Of a stretch of 64,000 nucleotides of DNA, positions 42,452 to 51,277 are shown one piece after another. The translations under genes and the position numbers were made by a program. Source of the DNA: JAVBJN01 sp031546985 (GTDB lineage: Bacteria; Bacteroidota; Bacteroidia; Chitinophagales; Chitinophagaceae); the NCBI GenBank assembly GCA_031546985.1, contig JAVBJN010000064.1:62001-126000 (forward strand), in the 5' to 3' direction. Under the pieces are notes generated by a model, which was not told where the DNA came from, searched no databases, and saw nothing but the letters and a program-made list of their open reading frames with translations. Position 1 is the first letter of the stretch. Every line of letters starts with the position of its first letter.

Positions 42452-45402
42452 GATTCGGTGTTATAAATGAATGGTAAGAATAGTTCTATTCGTGTGCCTG
42501 TAATGCCGTCGGGTGTTTGATCAATATCGGAAATCCTTATTTCAACACCTTCATAATGCTGCATAGACCTGATAATATTAATTCGTTGCTCGGTTACCGT
42601 CATGGCTACAGGGTGGTGCGGGGTGCTTTGCCGGTACGCGGCTGCTTGCTGCCTGCCTATGCCATTGTCTTCTACGGTTATCCTGAGCAGGTTTTGCTGG
42701 CGGGTAATGCCAATCGATAAAATGCCTTTTCTTTCTCCGTTGAGGTGCATAAGTCCATGCCAGATGGCGTTTTCCACATAAGGTTGAATGAGCATGACCG
42801 GCACCATCACTTCGTATGGGTCTACATCGGCAGCTATATCGAGATTAAAACTAAAGCTATTGCTAAAACGCATTTGCTCCAGCGCTACATAATGCTCTAT
42901 GGTGTCGATTTCTTTAAACAAAGGAATGGTTTGCTCGCGGGAGTTGTTCAGCACTTTGCGGATGAGCTTGCTGAATTTGGCCAGGTAGTTATAGGCTTCC
43001 TGGTCTTGTTTTTTAAGAATATAACTCTGGATGCTGTTGATGGCGTTGAAAATAAAATGCGGATTCATCTGCGATTGCAGGGCCGATAACTGCGATTCGG
43101 CAATAAGGGTGGCGGTGCGGGCTTTTTCCTGGGCTTCGGCTTTTACCTTACGGATAATGAGTTTGATGGTAAGGTACAAGGCCGCTGCAAATAGCAGTAA
43201 ACAGAGGCCCATAAACCAAAGCTGCAACCAGAATGGCTTTCGAATGCTGAAAGAAATAACTACAGGTTTTTTGCTTTGAATACCGCTGTTGTTAACGGCA
43301 TAAACGGTGAGTTCATAATGACCCGGAGGTAAAACGCTTAGGTGAATGCTGTTGCCGTGGTTTGCCACCAGGCGATCCTTACTGCCATGAAGGCTGTACA
43401 ACAAGGTTGTAGGTTTCTTAAAGGTGAGCGCGTCGAAAGTAATGTCGAAAGTATGTTGATGGTGGGGAAAAGAAAGGTTTTGCAATGAAAGCACAGGGGT
43501 GGTGTCGTTTACATAAAAGGAATGCAGGTAAATGGCTGGTGGCTGTTCGTTTTCCAGCGACTCGTTTACCGGAAAACTGGCCAGCCCTTCTACCGTATAT
43601 AAATACACCCGCTGGCTATCGGCAGCTACTTTGTATACTTCAGGAGAAGGCAAGCCCTCCGACCGGGTAATGTTTTGCGCATGAAAAACACCCTGTTTTG
43701 TTTCTATCCTGATAAGTCCTTTGTTGGTACCCACCCAAATCCTGTTGTGGTAGTCTTCGGTAAAATCATACACCACCGCCTGCTCCAGCAACGGAATGTC
43801 TATTTTGCTTACGGCAGAGCCTTCCAGTTTGTACAGCCCATCTGTTTGTGCCGAAATCCATATTTCCCCGTTTTTTCTTTTTAAGATCTGGTTTACTGTA
43901 GCGGGCGTATCGCTCATTTTTTTTATGTCTCCGGTGCCGGTATGCATAAAAAACAAACCATCGCGGCTACCCAGCAGCAAGGTTTGGCCTCCGGCATCGG
44001 CTATGGCTTTTCCTGCTGGGCCGGTAAGTTTTGGAAAGGAAACCAATTGGTTTCCTTTTAGTTCATAAATATTGGAGTGGTGAATGACAAATGTGCGGTT
44101 GTCGGAGGTAAGGCATATGCGGTAAGCCCCGGGTATGCATACACTACAGGCGGCTTTTACCGCGTGGGGTTTTTCAAGGCTGTCGTTTGTTCTGAGCAGG
44201 AAGTTATTACTCGATACCAGCCAGCCACCGGCGGTTTTTACAATATCTGTAACGACGGAAGGCGAATCGAAGTGGAACAGCTTGTGGGCCGTGCCTTGCA
44301 GGTTCATCATGGCCAGCCTGCCTTCGGCAGAAGAGACGAAAATATGGTTGTTTACATTTTTTAGCAGCTCCACTTTTTTACCGGCACCGGTAACCTGGTT
44401 GTGCGACCATACTTTTCTATTGCGGTTGTAAAATACACCCTGCTCCAGCGTAGTGCACCAAATGCCGGCTTCATTGTCTTCGCAAACGCCGGATACCGAA
44501 TACCCGCCCAGGCTGTTGGTAGAATAACCGGAGCGGCAGGGATCGGGAAAGTATTGCACACCCTGCTGCGCCATGCCTGCCCACAAACCATTGTGCCGGT
44601 CGCGGTAAAGACAAATGATATTGGCCGGCAAGGTTTGTATGGTATAGTTAAGGTTGCTGTCGATGCGGTATAACCGGTTGTGAATGCTGAAAAACACCTG
44701 CGAACCTATTTTACAGGTGTGCATGCGCCAGTGTGGAAAATGCTGCGGCCGGAAAGGCACGGGAATAACCGATTCTTTTGTACCGCTTATTATTTTAATG
44801 ATGGCATATTGGGTTTGTGGCGCTTGTGTAGGAGAACTTACAGGTTTCAGGATTTGCAGCAAACTATTGTGCATGTAGAGATACGCGTGGGTAGCGCTAT
44901 CTGCCTTGGTGCTAACGGTAATATGGTTGCGGCGGGTATCTATCAGAAAGGTTTTGTCTTTGGTAGTGATCTGCAATTCTCCATTCCCGTCTATAGCGGC
45001 CTGGGAGGCGAGCGAGCGCTTACTTACCAGTTGCGAAAAAGTTTTGCTGAAAGGCGCTTCTGACAGGCGGCCATCTTTGTAACAGATGATCCTGTTTTGG
45101 CTGGTTACACCCCAGAGCGTACCGTCGGGTGCTGCGGTTAACGCGTAAGTAGCGCCTTCGGGCAGTCCGTTGCTGCCATCGAATACCGTGAGGTTGGTGC
45201 CATTGTACCGGCAAAGGCCGGTTTCGGTGCTCAGCCACAGGTAGCCCTTGCTGTCTTGTAAAATATTGTAGCATTCCCGCGAGGGTAACCCCATTTCATT
45301 ACTAATGTTCTGAAAAAGGAATTCCTGCCCGTGTGCGGCAAAGCAGGCTACGAGCAGCAGGGCTGTAATAAGGTATTGTTTCAGGAATGTTCTGAACGGC
45401 AA
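42448..45402 (-). CDS. Periplasmic propeller sensor histidine kinase (Reg_prop/Y_Y_Y type)
   Basis: This 984-residue protein begins with a signal sequence (LITALLLVACFAAHG). About 640 residues of two-component regulator propeller repeats follow (NILQDSKGYLWLSTETGLCRY, IWVGTNKGLIRIETKQGVF), then a Y_Y_Y domain (LPPGHYELTVYAVNNSG). One membrane helix (LQLWFMGLCLLLFAAALYL) leads to a LytS-like kinase domain with LQSQMNPHFIFNAINSIQSY and VEDNGIGRQQAAAY. This is a LytS-type kinase with a full periplasmic sensor; in Bacteroidota such sensors often detect sugars or peptides. It is coupled to the LytTR gene. The ligand is unknown. Confidence 0.93.
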   Translation of the reverse strand: MPFRTFLKQYLITALLLVACFAAHGQEFLFQNISNEMGLPSRECYNILQDSKGYLWLSTETGLCRYNGTNLTVFDGSNGLPEGATYALTAAPDGTLWGVTSQNRIICYKDGRLSEAPFSKTFSQLVSKRSLASQAAIDGNGELQITTKDKTFLIDTRRNHITVSTKADSATHAYLYMHNSLLQILKPVSSPTQAPQTQYAIIKIISGTKESVIPVPFRPQHFPHWRMHTCKIGSQVFFSIHNRLYRIDSNLNYTIQTLPANIICLYRDRHNGLWAGMAQQGVQYFPDPCRSGYSTNSLGGYSVSGVCEDNEAGIWCTTLEQGVFYNRNRKVWSHNQVTGAGKKVELLKNVNNHIFVSSAEGRLAMMNLQGTAHKLFHFDSPSVVTDIVKTAGGWLVSSNNFLLRTNDSLEKPHAVKAACSVCIPGAYRICLTSDNRTFVIHHSNIYELKGNQLVSFPKLTGPAGKAIADAGGQTLLLGSRDGLFFMHTGTGDIKKMSDTPATVNQILKRKNGEIWISAQTDGLYKLEGSAVSKIDIPLLEQAVVYDFTEDYHNRIWVGTNKGLIRIETKQGVFHAQNITRSEGLPSPEVYKVAADSQRVYLYTVEGLASFPVNESLENEQPPAIYLHSFYVNDTTPVLSLQNLSFPHHQHTFDITFDALTFKKPTTLLYSLHGSKDRLVANHGNSIHLSVLPPGHYELTVYAVNNSGIQSKKPVVISFSIRKPFWLQLWFMGLCLLLFAAALYLTIKLIIRKVKAEAQEKARTATLIAESQLSALQSQMNPHFIFNAINSIQSYILKKQDQEAYNYLAKFSKLIRKVLNNSREQTIPLFKEIDTIEHYVALEQMRFSNSFSFNLDIAADVDPYEVMVPVMLIQPYVENAIWHGLMHLNGERKGILSIGITRQQNLLRITVEDNGIGRQQAAAYRQSTPHHPVAMTVTEQRINIIRSMQHYEGVEIRISDIDQTPDGITGTRIELFLPFIYNTES

Positions 45403-45533
45403 GCGTTGTGCAATTAATGTTGTGAACGGTAAGGTGGCTTTTGCTCAGGGGCTGTAGTTTGGTGGGCCGGTATCCGGCTGTTATTTAGTGAGACGGCATA
45501 AGTGATGCCCGTGGTTGGTGTAAATATTTGAAA

Positions 45534-46247
45534 ATGAAACTAAACTGTGTGCTTGTAGAGGGAGACCCGGTTGCACGAAAGGTGCTGGAAGGGTATGTGG
45601 CACAGTTGCCCGATATAGCATTCGTTGCTGTATTTGGCGATATGCAGGCCGCGTATCCATACCTGGACCAGCATGCAGTAGATGTATTGTATGCAGCGGT
45701 GCCGCTTGCGGAGGCCAGGGGCAAAGTATACGGCACAGAAAACCTGCCGGCGCTGGTGCTGCTCTCGAAAGATGCGGAAATGGCGAGTATAGCGTTTGAA
45801 GCAGATGCGGTCGATTTTCTGGTAAAACCCTGTTCTCTGGAGCGCTTTAGGCATTCGGTATATAAAGTGCAGCGCTGGCTTTCGGGTGCGGCGGGCAAAC
45901 CAATGCCTGTTGCAGAAAAAAAGCTGCCGTACTTTTTTGTAAAATCGGATCTCAATTTTGTTCGGGTAGATATTGATAAGATCTGCCTGGTAGAAGGGGT
46001 GGAGAATTATGTGCGCATTTATTGCGAGGATAAAACCATTATGGTATTGTGTACCATGAAGCATATAGGAACCATGCTGAACCTGCATCGTTTTTTACGC
46101 ATTCACCGGTCTTATATCGTAAATATGGATAAGGTAGAGCAGGTAATGCAACACCAGTTTTACATTGGCGATAAGGTAGTGCCGGTAGGCAAGAGTTACC
46201 GGAAACCTGTGGCAGAAACATTAAAAGAACAATTTTTGCTTCACTGA
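45534..46247 (+). CDS. LytTR DNA-binding protein with degenerate receiver
   Basis: The ATG at 45534 is used (a TTG two codons earlier is possible). The receiver fold is visible by comparison with the other regulators here. The phospho-acceptor Asp is replaced by Ala at about residue 55 (VDVLYAAVPLAEARG against VDIMFLDVKMPEMSG), and the acidic pocket is reduced to VEGD. The Lys motif DFLVKPCSLERF is kept. The LytTR domain is intact (FFVKSDLNFVRVDIDKICLV, IHRSYIVNMDKVE). It is divergent from the propeller kinase with no kinase of its own, so it probably works without phosphorylation. Confidence 0.9.
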   Translation: MKLNCVLVEGDPVARKVLEGYVAQLPDIAFVAVFGDMQAAYPYLDQHAVDVLYAAVPLAEARGKVYGTENLPALVLLSKDAEMASIAFEADAVDFLVKPCSLERFRHSVYKVQRWLSGAAGKPMPVAEKKLPYFFVKSDLNFVRVDIDKICLVEGVENYVRIYCEDKTIMVLCTMKHIGTMLNLHRFLRIHRSYIVNMDKVEQVMQHQFYIGDKVVPVGKSYRKPVAETLKEQFLLH

Positions 46248-46456
46248 AGCTCGTAATATATTTTGCATAATAGTGGGTTGGCTGCATTTTTATACTTAGT
46301 ATGAAAGTGCAGCTTTTTGTGTTTGATAACAAGGTTTAAACCCTTTGTGGGAGCTATTTTGACGTTGGTCAATAGTTTTTGGCCGTTCGTCAATGATTTT
46401 GGTTGGTGAGCCAACGGGAGGTAGAAAGCCCCGGTCTTACTTCTCAAATCCTTAAC

Positions 46457-47716
46457 ATGAACAAACGAATTCTACGAAACAGTCTTCTGGCCCTTTCCGG
46501 TGCATTGATGGCACACACGGCGCAGGCGCAGATTGATGTGAAAATGGTGATTCCAACACCTGCGAATGGCGCCACCATTAACAGTGGCCAGGCTTACCCG
46601 ATCTCTTTCCGGGTTATTAACAAAAGCAGTACGCCTATTACTACCGCACACATCTTTAAGATTAAAACTTATGTGATTAAAGGCAGCACTACCGATACGC
46701 TGAACTCGCTGAGTTTTACTTCTATGATCGGTAATATTGCCCCCGGCGATTCTACCATGCAGCAGGTAAATGATACGTACAATTTTACCCAGAGTTTCCC
46801 CAATGCTACCCTGGTGCGTACGGTAGAGATTGTAGGTAATACCGACCCCAACCCTGCCGATAACAAGGCTTCTAAAACGGTAAACCTGGTGTATGTGCCT
46901 ACAGGTGGCGGTGGTCACAATACCGGAACACCGAAGTATGCCATGGACGAAACCGGCCCTGGTGTGCAAATGTCCGGCTGTCCGTTTGACTGTACTTCGG
47001 CTGATAGATGGCAGGTACTGTATAAACCATCTTATTTTAAAGATATGGCCAACGGGAGCGTGGCTCCATCAGGTACCATTAGCCGTATCTATTATAAAAT
47101 GCACCAGGGCGGAACCAAGTTTATATTCGACATCACGAATCTAAGCGTTAAACTGGGGCAGACTGCTGATACCAACTATGCTACACCTACACTGCACAGC
47201 AATCTGACCGAGGTATTTACAGCTGCATCTTACAGTGTATCGGTACCAGGTTGGGTAGAGATAACGCTGGCTACACCATTCGCTTATGATAATACCAAAA
47301 GCCTGGTTGTAGAAGTATATGGCAGAAATGGTCCGTTTGGTTATTATGTAGACAGGGCTAAACATGTTGTGATGTTGCAAAACCCTCATCCTGCTATTAC
47401 TGTAGCGCAAGTTCAGTTGTTTGGTTTCGACCTGGGTGGCGCTACACCTACTTCGGTGCCCGATGTGTCTGCATCTAAAACCATTACCCTGTATCCTAAC
47501 CCCGCCACAGACCTGGTACAGCTGCAATCAAGCGAAGTGCTGAGCGGCGTGCTGATGGTGACCGATATAAACGGACGTGTGGTTAGAAATGAAAACATTA
47601 GTGGTGGTCAGCACCAGTTCTCCGTAGCAGACCTAGCCAATGGTCTCTATTTCTATAAAGTAATGAATGCCGGTAACGTGGCTGTGCAGGTAGGTAAGTT
47701 TACCGTTATGCACTAA
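46457..47716 (+). CDS. Secreted protein with T9SS type A sorting domain
   Basis: The ATG at 46457 begins a signal peptide (LLALSGALMAHTAQAQ). The first domain (IDVKMVIPTPANGATINSGQ) resembles a CARDB/Ig-like adhesive domain. A second, Cys-containing beta-rich region follows (VQMSGCPFDCTSADRWQVLY). The C-terminal T9SS domain starts at ITLYPNPATDLVQLQS. The ligand or substrate is unknown. It lies directly after the degenerate LytTR gene, which may regulate it (inference). Confidence 0.88.
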   Translation: MNKRILRNSLLALSGALMAHTAQAQIDVKMVIPTPANGATINSGQAYPISFRVINKSSTPITTAHIFKIKTYVIKGSTTDTLNSLSFTSMIGNIAPGDSTMQQVNDTYNFTQSFPNATLVRTVEIVGNTDPNPADNKASKTVNLVYVPTGGGGHNTGTPKYAMDETGPGVQMSGCPFDCTSADRWQVLYKPSYFKDMANGSVAPSGTISRIYYKMHQGGTKFIFDITNLSVKLGQTADTNYATPTLHSNLTEVFTAASYSVSVPGWVEITLATPFAYDNTKSLVVEVYGRNGPFGYYVDRAKHVVMLQNPHPAITVAQVQLFGFDLGGATPTSVPDVSASKTITLYPNPATDLVQLQSSEVLSGVLMVTDINGRVVRNENISGGQHQFSVADLANGLYFYKVMNAGNVAVQVGKFTVMH

Positions 47717-47786
47717 GAACTTGTCTTGTTGTTTTAGTTTCCCCGGATGTTTAGATTTAGAATGCCCACTGGATTATGCATCCCAG

Positions 47787-47811
47787 AACCCTGCCGCAAG
47801 GCGGGGTTTTT
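47787..47811 (+). terminator. Terminator
   Basis: Arms AACCCTGCC and GGCGGGGTT (one G-T pair) with loop GCAA and a T run, 70 bp after the T9SS gene. The rest of the 300-bp gap to 48023 holds another terminator and no gene. Confidence 0.8.
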
Positions 47812-47970
47812 GTTTGGGGGATCTCTGCGGGGAGTAGGGGCTTTTAGCGGAGGATGGTAATGTTGTGCATGATTTACCGGGAAATGATACTGATCTCCCA
47901 TGCTTCGGGGCAGTATACATATTCATTAGGAAAGATTGCGGAGAAGTCTTTTAAGACGTATTGTCAAATG

Positions 47971-48002
47971 AAAAATCCCGGTTCTTGAAAGACCGGGATT
48001 TT
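47971..48002 (-). terminator. Terminator of the PhnA gene
   Basis: Arms AAAATCCCGGT and ACCGGGATTTT with a 9-nt loop; minus-strand reading ends in T. It lies 20 bp beyond the PhnA stop. Confidence 0.8.
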
Positions 48003-48022
48003 AAAAAGAATGTCCTGTAAGG

Positions 48023-48607
48023 CTAAGCGCCCTGTTTTCTTACATATTTGGTTAGGATCACAATCACCTGGCCTTCAATTTTACCTTCAATCTGTTCGGT
48101 ATTGTTTTCTACCAGGCGTATGTTTTTTACTACGGTGCCCATTTTGGCGTTAAGGGTAGAGCCTTTTACATCGAGCGATTTGGTAAGTACCACGGTATCG
48201 CCGGTATTGAGCACATTGCCATTGCTGTCTTTGTGCAGGTCTACAGCACCATCATTTTCATGGTCGCCCGAAGCCTTGGCCCAGGCCAGTCTGTCGTCGT
48301 CCATGTACATCATATCCAGGCTATCCATAGCCCAGCTTTCATTGCGGAGCCTGTTGAGCATACGCCAGGTAACTACCTGCACACCCGGAATTTCGCTCCA
48401 CATACTGGTGGTAAGCACACTCCAGTGCTGGCTGTCGAGCTCTGCCTTTTTTTCGATCTGGGTAAGACATTTGTCGCAGATCATGATGCAATTATCTGCA
48501 TCGTTTCCCGACTGGGGCTGTACTTCATACAATTTTAAAGGTTCGGCCGCTGCGCACAATTCGCATTTGTTTTCGCTTCTCTTAAGCAGTTGATCTTCGA
48601 GTTTCAT
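48023..48607 (-). CDS. PhnA (YjdM) family zinc-ribbon protein
   Basis: This 194-residue protein begins with a zinc ribbon (CELCAAAEPL and IMICDKCLTQIEKK, two CxxC pairs). It ends with the PhnA SH3-like domain (DSNGNVLNTGDTVVLTKSLD, ... EGKIEGQVIVILTKYVRK). PhnA proteins were named for phosphonate use but are not needed for it, and their role is unknown. The gene is single. Confidence 0.93.
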   Translation of the reverse strand: MKLEDQLLKRSENKCELCAAAEPLKLYEVQPQSGNDADNCIMICDKCLTQIEKKAELDSQHWSVLTTSMWSEIPGVQVVTWRMLNRLRNESWAMDSLDMMYMDDDRLAWAKASGDHENDGAVDLHKDSNGNVLNTGDTVVLTKSLDVKGSTLNAKMGTVVKNIRLVENNTEQIEGKIEGQVIVILTKYVRKQGA

Positions 48608-48875
48608 GTACCTGGTATTTCTAAAGGGCGAAGGTAATTATTCTGGAGGGTAATGATTATGACCTAAGTCAGGTAGCGTGCAGGGCGAAAGTGCCCTGTT
48701 TTTTCACATAAGTTGTTATAACGAATTGATTGTTAGGTGATATTTTTTATTCATATCTGCGCGAAGGGCCTTGGTATATATTTTCGTAAATTAGTATGGT
48801 CTGCATGACCGGGATATTCAGCCTCTGGTCTCCATATCCTGCATTGCATCAATCACTCACCAAAAAAAATACATC

Positions 48876-49262
48876 ATGAAAAAGATCATTGCGCCATTCT
48901 CCCTGCTTGTTGTGCTGCTCTTTTCTTGTTTTACCTTAATGGCCCAAAAGCCCATGAAACCTGCCGAAGACCGTGCGGCTAAGCTTACGGAATGGATGAA
49001 AACCAACCTTAAACTTTCGGACGACCAGGTGACCAAAGTACAGGACATTAACCTGAAGTATGCCCGTAAAATGGATGAGCTGCATAACAGCAGTCAGGAC
49101 AAAAATGCGAAAATGATGGCTATGAAAAGTGATGGCGAGGCCAAGGACGGAGAACTGAAACAGGTATTTACCAATGACCAGTACCAGGCCTACGAAGCCA
49201 AGAAAGCTGATATGAAAAAACAAATGAAGGCTGAAATGAAAGCCCGGAAAGGCGGTCAATAG
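48876..49262 (+). CDS. Small exported helical protein (Spy/DUF4890-like)
   Basis: This 128-residue protein has a signal peptide ending MAQK. The mature part is highly charged and helical, with a LTEWMKTNLKLSDDQVTKVQ motif that recalls LTxxQ/Spy-like periplasmic chaperones and DUF4890. The Lys/Met-rich C terminus (KKQMKAEMKARKGGQ) is unusual. It may bind metal or unfolded proteins in the periplasm (inference). Confidence 0.8.
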   Translation: MKKIIAPFSLLVVLLFSCFTLMAQKPMKPAEDRAAKLTEWMKTNLKLSDDQVTKVQDINLKYARKMDELHNSSQDKNAKMMAMKSDGEAKDGELKQVFTNDQYQAYEAKKADMKKQMKAEMKARKGGQ

Positions 49263-49280
49263 CATGTAATTAAAGGAATA

Positions 49281-49318
49281 AAAAAAGGAGTTATCCATTG
49301 GTGGATAACTCCTTTTTT
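49281..49318. terminator. Bidirectional terminator
   Basis: A perfect 17-bp stem AAAAAAGGAGTTATCCA/TGGATAACTCCTTTTTT with a 4-nt loop, between convergent genes. Confidence 0.93.
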
Positions 49319-49338
49319 GTATAGTAAAACGTATGTGT

Positions 49339-49734
49339 TTATAAAACCATTTCCTGGTGAATCTGCCTGAGTTTTTGGGCAGGGTCGGTACATAAACCGG
49401 GGTGCACTTTGGACGTTTGTATAATGGTGCTGCGGGTAGCCGTAAGCCAGCGGAACCGGGAGGCGGTATCCAGCGCGGCGATAGGGCTGAGCGGCTGGTT
49501 GCCGGCGGCTATTTTTTCCAGCGCTAGTGTATAGCACTTAACCAGGTCTATATCCAGCTCCGGAAACAAAGCCAGGAGCCGCTCTTCCTGTATGGTAACC
49601 ATGGTTTGCAACAGGCTCAGTTTTTTGCAAAACAGGATCACGCCTATATTCATAAACTCCTCCCGCTCTACCCGGGGCACTACGCGTATTACGGCGTACT
49701 CAAATAATTGCTGTTCTGGCATGCTGCGCTTCAT
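49339..49734 (-). CDS. DUF3037 domain protein
   Basis: This 131-residue protein shows the DUF3037 opening FEYAVIRVVPRVEREEFMNIGVILF (in two parts: YAVIRVVPRVEREEF and NIGVILFCKKLSLL). It ends with a helical PLSPIAALDTASRFRWLTAT segment. DUF3037 genes commonly sit beside HipA-like kinases, as here, where the start overlaps the end of the kinase gene by 35 bp. The function is not known; the link implies a shared task. Confidence 0.9.
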   Translation of the reverse strand: MKRSMPEQQLFEYAVIRVVPRVEREEFMNIGVILFCKKLSLLQTMVTIQEERLLALFPELDIDLVKCYTLALEKIAAGNQPLSPIAALDTASRFRWLTATRSTIIQTSKVHPGLCTDPAQKLRQIHQEMVL

Positions 49735-50503
49735 TTACAAAGATCCGGGAATTGGCCAGGCGCGAGGTAAGGAAACCTGCGTATACCTGCCGTATGGTGT
49801 CGGGCGTGTCTTCAAAAGCACCGGAAGTGAGCCAGTCTTCGGGTATCAGGTTTACAATAGCCTCTATATGGGCTGGTGTAAGCAAGGCAGTATATTCGGC
49901 ATCTACCACGTCCAGCTCGCTGGCCTGTGGCAGCAGCACATGGTCTTTGACCTGCACAAAAGGGCGCAAAGCCTGCTCCTTCCAGTTGGTCCAGGAATGG
50001 TGAAAATACAGCGAAGCACCGTGGTCTATCAACCACAGCTCGTGGTGCCACATGAGCATATTGGTATTGCGTGCGGTGCGGTCTACATTGGTAAGCAGGC
50101 AATCGAGCCATACAATCTGCGAGGCCAGCCTGGCATTAAGTGTGGTTACAGCCGGGTCGTAGGTAATGGAGCCGGATAAGTAATGCACAGCCAGGTTTAG
50201 CCCGGTGCTGGCTTTAAGCAGATCCTGAATTTCCTCATCGGGTTCGGTACGGCCAAAGGCGGTATCGAGGTGGGCAAATACCAGTTCCGGCATTTTGAGT
50301 CCCAGCGCATGGGCTATTTGTCCGCCAATAAGCTCGGCGATCAGGGCTTTTACCCCCTGGCCTGCGCCTCTGAATTTAAGCACGTACATAAACCCGTCAT
50401 CGGCTTCTGCAATGGCGGGCAGGGAACCTCCTTCACGTAAAGGCGTTACGTAGCGGGTAACGTTTACCGACCTCAGTTCGGGTTGGGTATTGTTCATAAT
50501 CAT
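49700..50503 (-). CDS. HipA-like kinase (HipA_2 family)
   Basis: This 267-residue protein has a compact HipA-type kinase fold. A nucleotide-binding Lys sits in FMYVLKFRGAGQG, the catalytic loop is WLDCLLTNVDRTARNTNM, and the metal-binding DHG is in LWLIDHGASLYFHH. It lacks the HipA N-terminal domain and any HipB antitoxin neighbour, so it belongs to the short HipA_2 group. Its partner DUF3037 overlaps by 35 bp. The target is unknown. Two nearby ATGs (50503, 50497) are possible starts. Confidence 0.9.
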   Translation of the reverse strand: MIMNNTQPELRSVNVTRYVTPLREGGSLPAIAEADDGFMYVLKFRGAGQGVKALIAELIGGQIAHALGLKMPELVFAHLDTAFGRTEPDEEIQDLLKASTGLNLAVHYLSGSITYDPAVTTLNARLASQIVWLDCLLTNVDRTARNTNMLMWHHELWLIDHGASLYFHHSWTNWKEQALRPFVQVKDHVLLPQASELDVVDAEYTALLTPAHIEAIVNLIPEDWLTSGAFEDTPDTIRQVYAGFLTSRLANSRIFVNEAQHARTAII

Positions 50504-50628
50504 TTGTTCATAAGAGCCGGGTGGCTCCGGACCGGAAATTAGATCAACTTTCTTAAACCGGGCGTATTTTTAGGCACGTATTCTCTCCGTTTGAAAAAAA
50601 ATATCTGGAAAAAGTTTTGAAAGCTCCT

Positions 50629-50652
50629 AACATTTTTGGTTTTTGCCTCGTC
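50629..50652 (+). promoter_or_regulatory. Predicted ECF-type promoter (AAC-N17-CGTC) of the sigma operon
   Basis: CTAACATTT is followed by TCGTCATCC, with exactly 17 nt between AAC and CGTC. The same two blocks at the same spacing precede the T9SS gene at 53606. AAC at -35 and CGTC at -10 are classic ECF sigma contacts. The operon is probably autoregulated. Confidence 0.75.
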
Positions 50653-50674
50653 ATCCAATTCATAACCACTGTTT

Positions 50675-51277
50675 TTGTCCGCAAGCAAAGAATATAAAGA
50701 AGGTTCCGGCGTGCTGTCTGATACCCAGACGGTACCGTCAGCATTAGCCGTGCTGATAGGGGATTGTGTGCGCGGAAGCCGGAAAGCCCAGAAAGACTTG
50801 TACGAACAATATTCTCCGCTGGTATATGGTATTATACGCCGTTATGTGCCCGAGACCATTCATGCCCAGGAAATATTAAATGATAGTTTTTTCAGGATAT
50901 TCCAGAAACTTGATCAGTACACTTTTCAGGGTGCTTTTGAAGGATGGATCAGAAGAATAGCCATAACCCAGATCAGCGATCATTTCAGAAAAAAAATCAA
51001 CCACTCCGACAATAAGATGGTAGAAATTGAGGAATACCATGCAATGGTCGATAACGACATTGTAGGCAACCTTAATTTTAAAGAACTACTCGCATTGGTA
51101 CACGGCTTGCCCGATACCCACCGCGCTGTTTTTAACCTGTATGTTTTTGAGAATTGCTCACACAAGGAAATAGCAGCCTTGCTGAACATTTCTGATAATA
51201 ACAGCCGCTGGCATTTGAATGATGCGAGGCGCAGGCTGAAGGAAAAAATATTGTTAACCAGGCCCAACAATAAGTAA
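50675..51277 (+). CDS. ECF-type RNA polymerase sigma factor
   Basis: This 200-residue protein contains region 2 (YSPLVYGIIRRYVPETIHAQ, ILNDSFFRIFQKLDQYTF, GWIRRIAITQISDHFR) and region 4 (LPDTHRAVFNLYVFENCSHK, then EIAALLNISDNNSRWHL). The start is a TTG at 50675, since no ATG is available; a GTG near 50711 is an alternative. Its stop overlaps the next start (TAATG), and that gene encodes its probable anti-sigma factor. Confidence 0.92.
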   Translation: MSASKEYKEGSGVLSDTQTVPSALAVLIGDCVRGSRKAQKDLYEQYSPLVYGIIRRYVPETIHAQEILNDSFFRIFQKLDQYTFQGAFEGWIRRIAITQISDHFRKKINHSDNKMVEIEEYHAMVDNDIVGNLNFKELLALVHGLPDTHRAVFNLYVFENCSHKEIAALLNISDNNSRWHLNDARRRLKEKILLTRPNNK

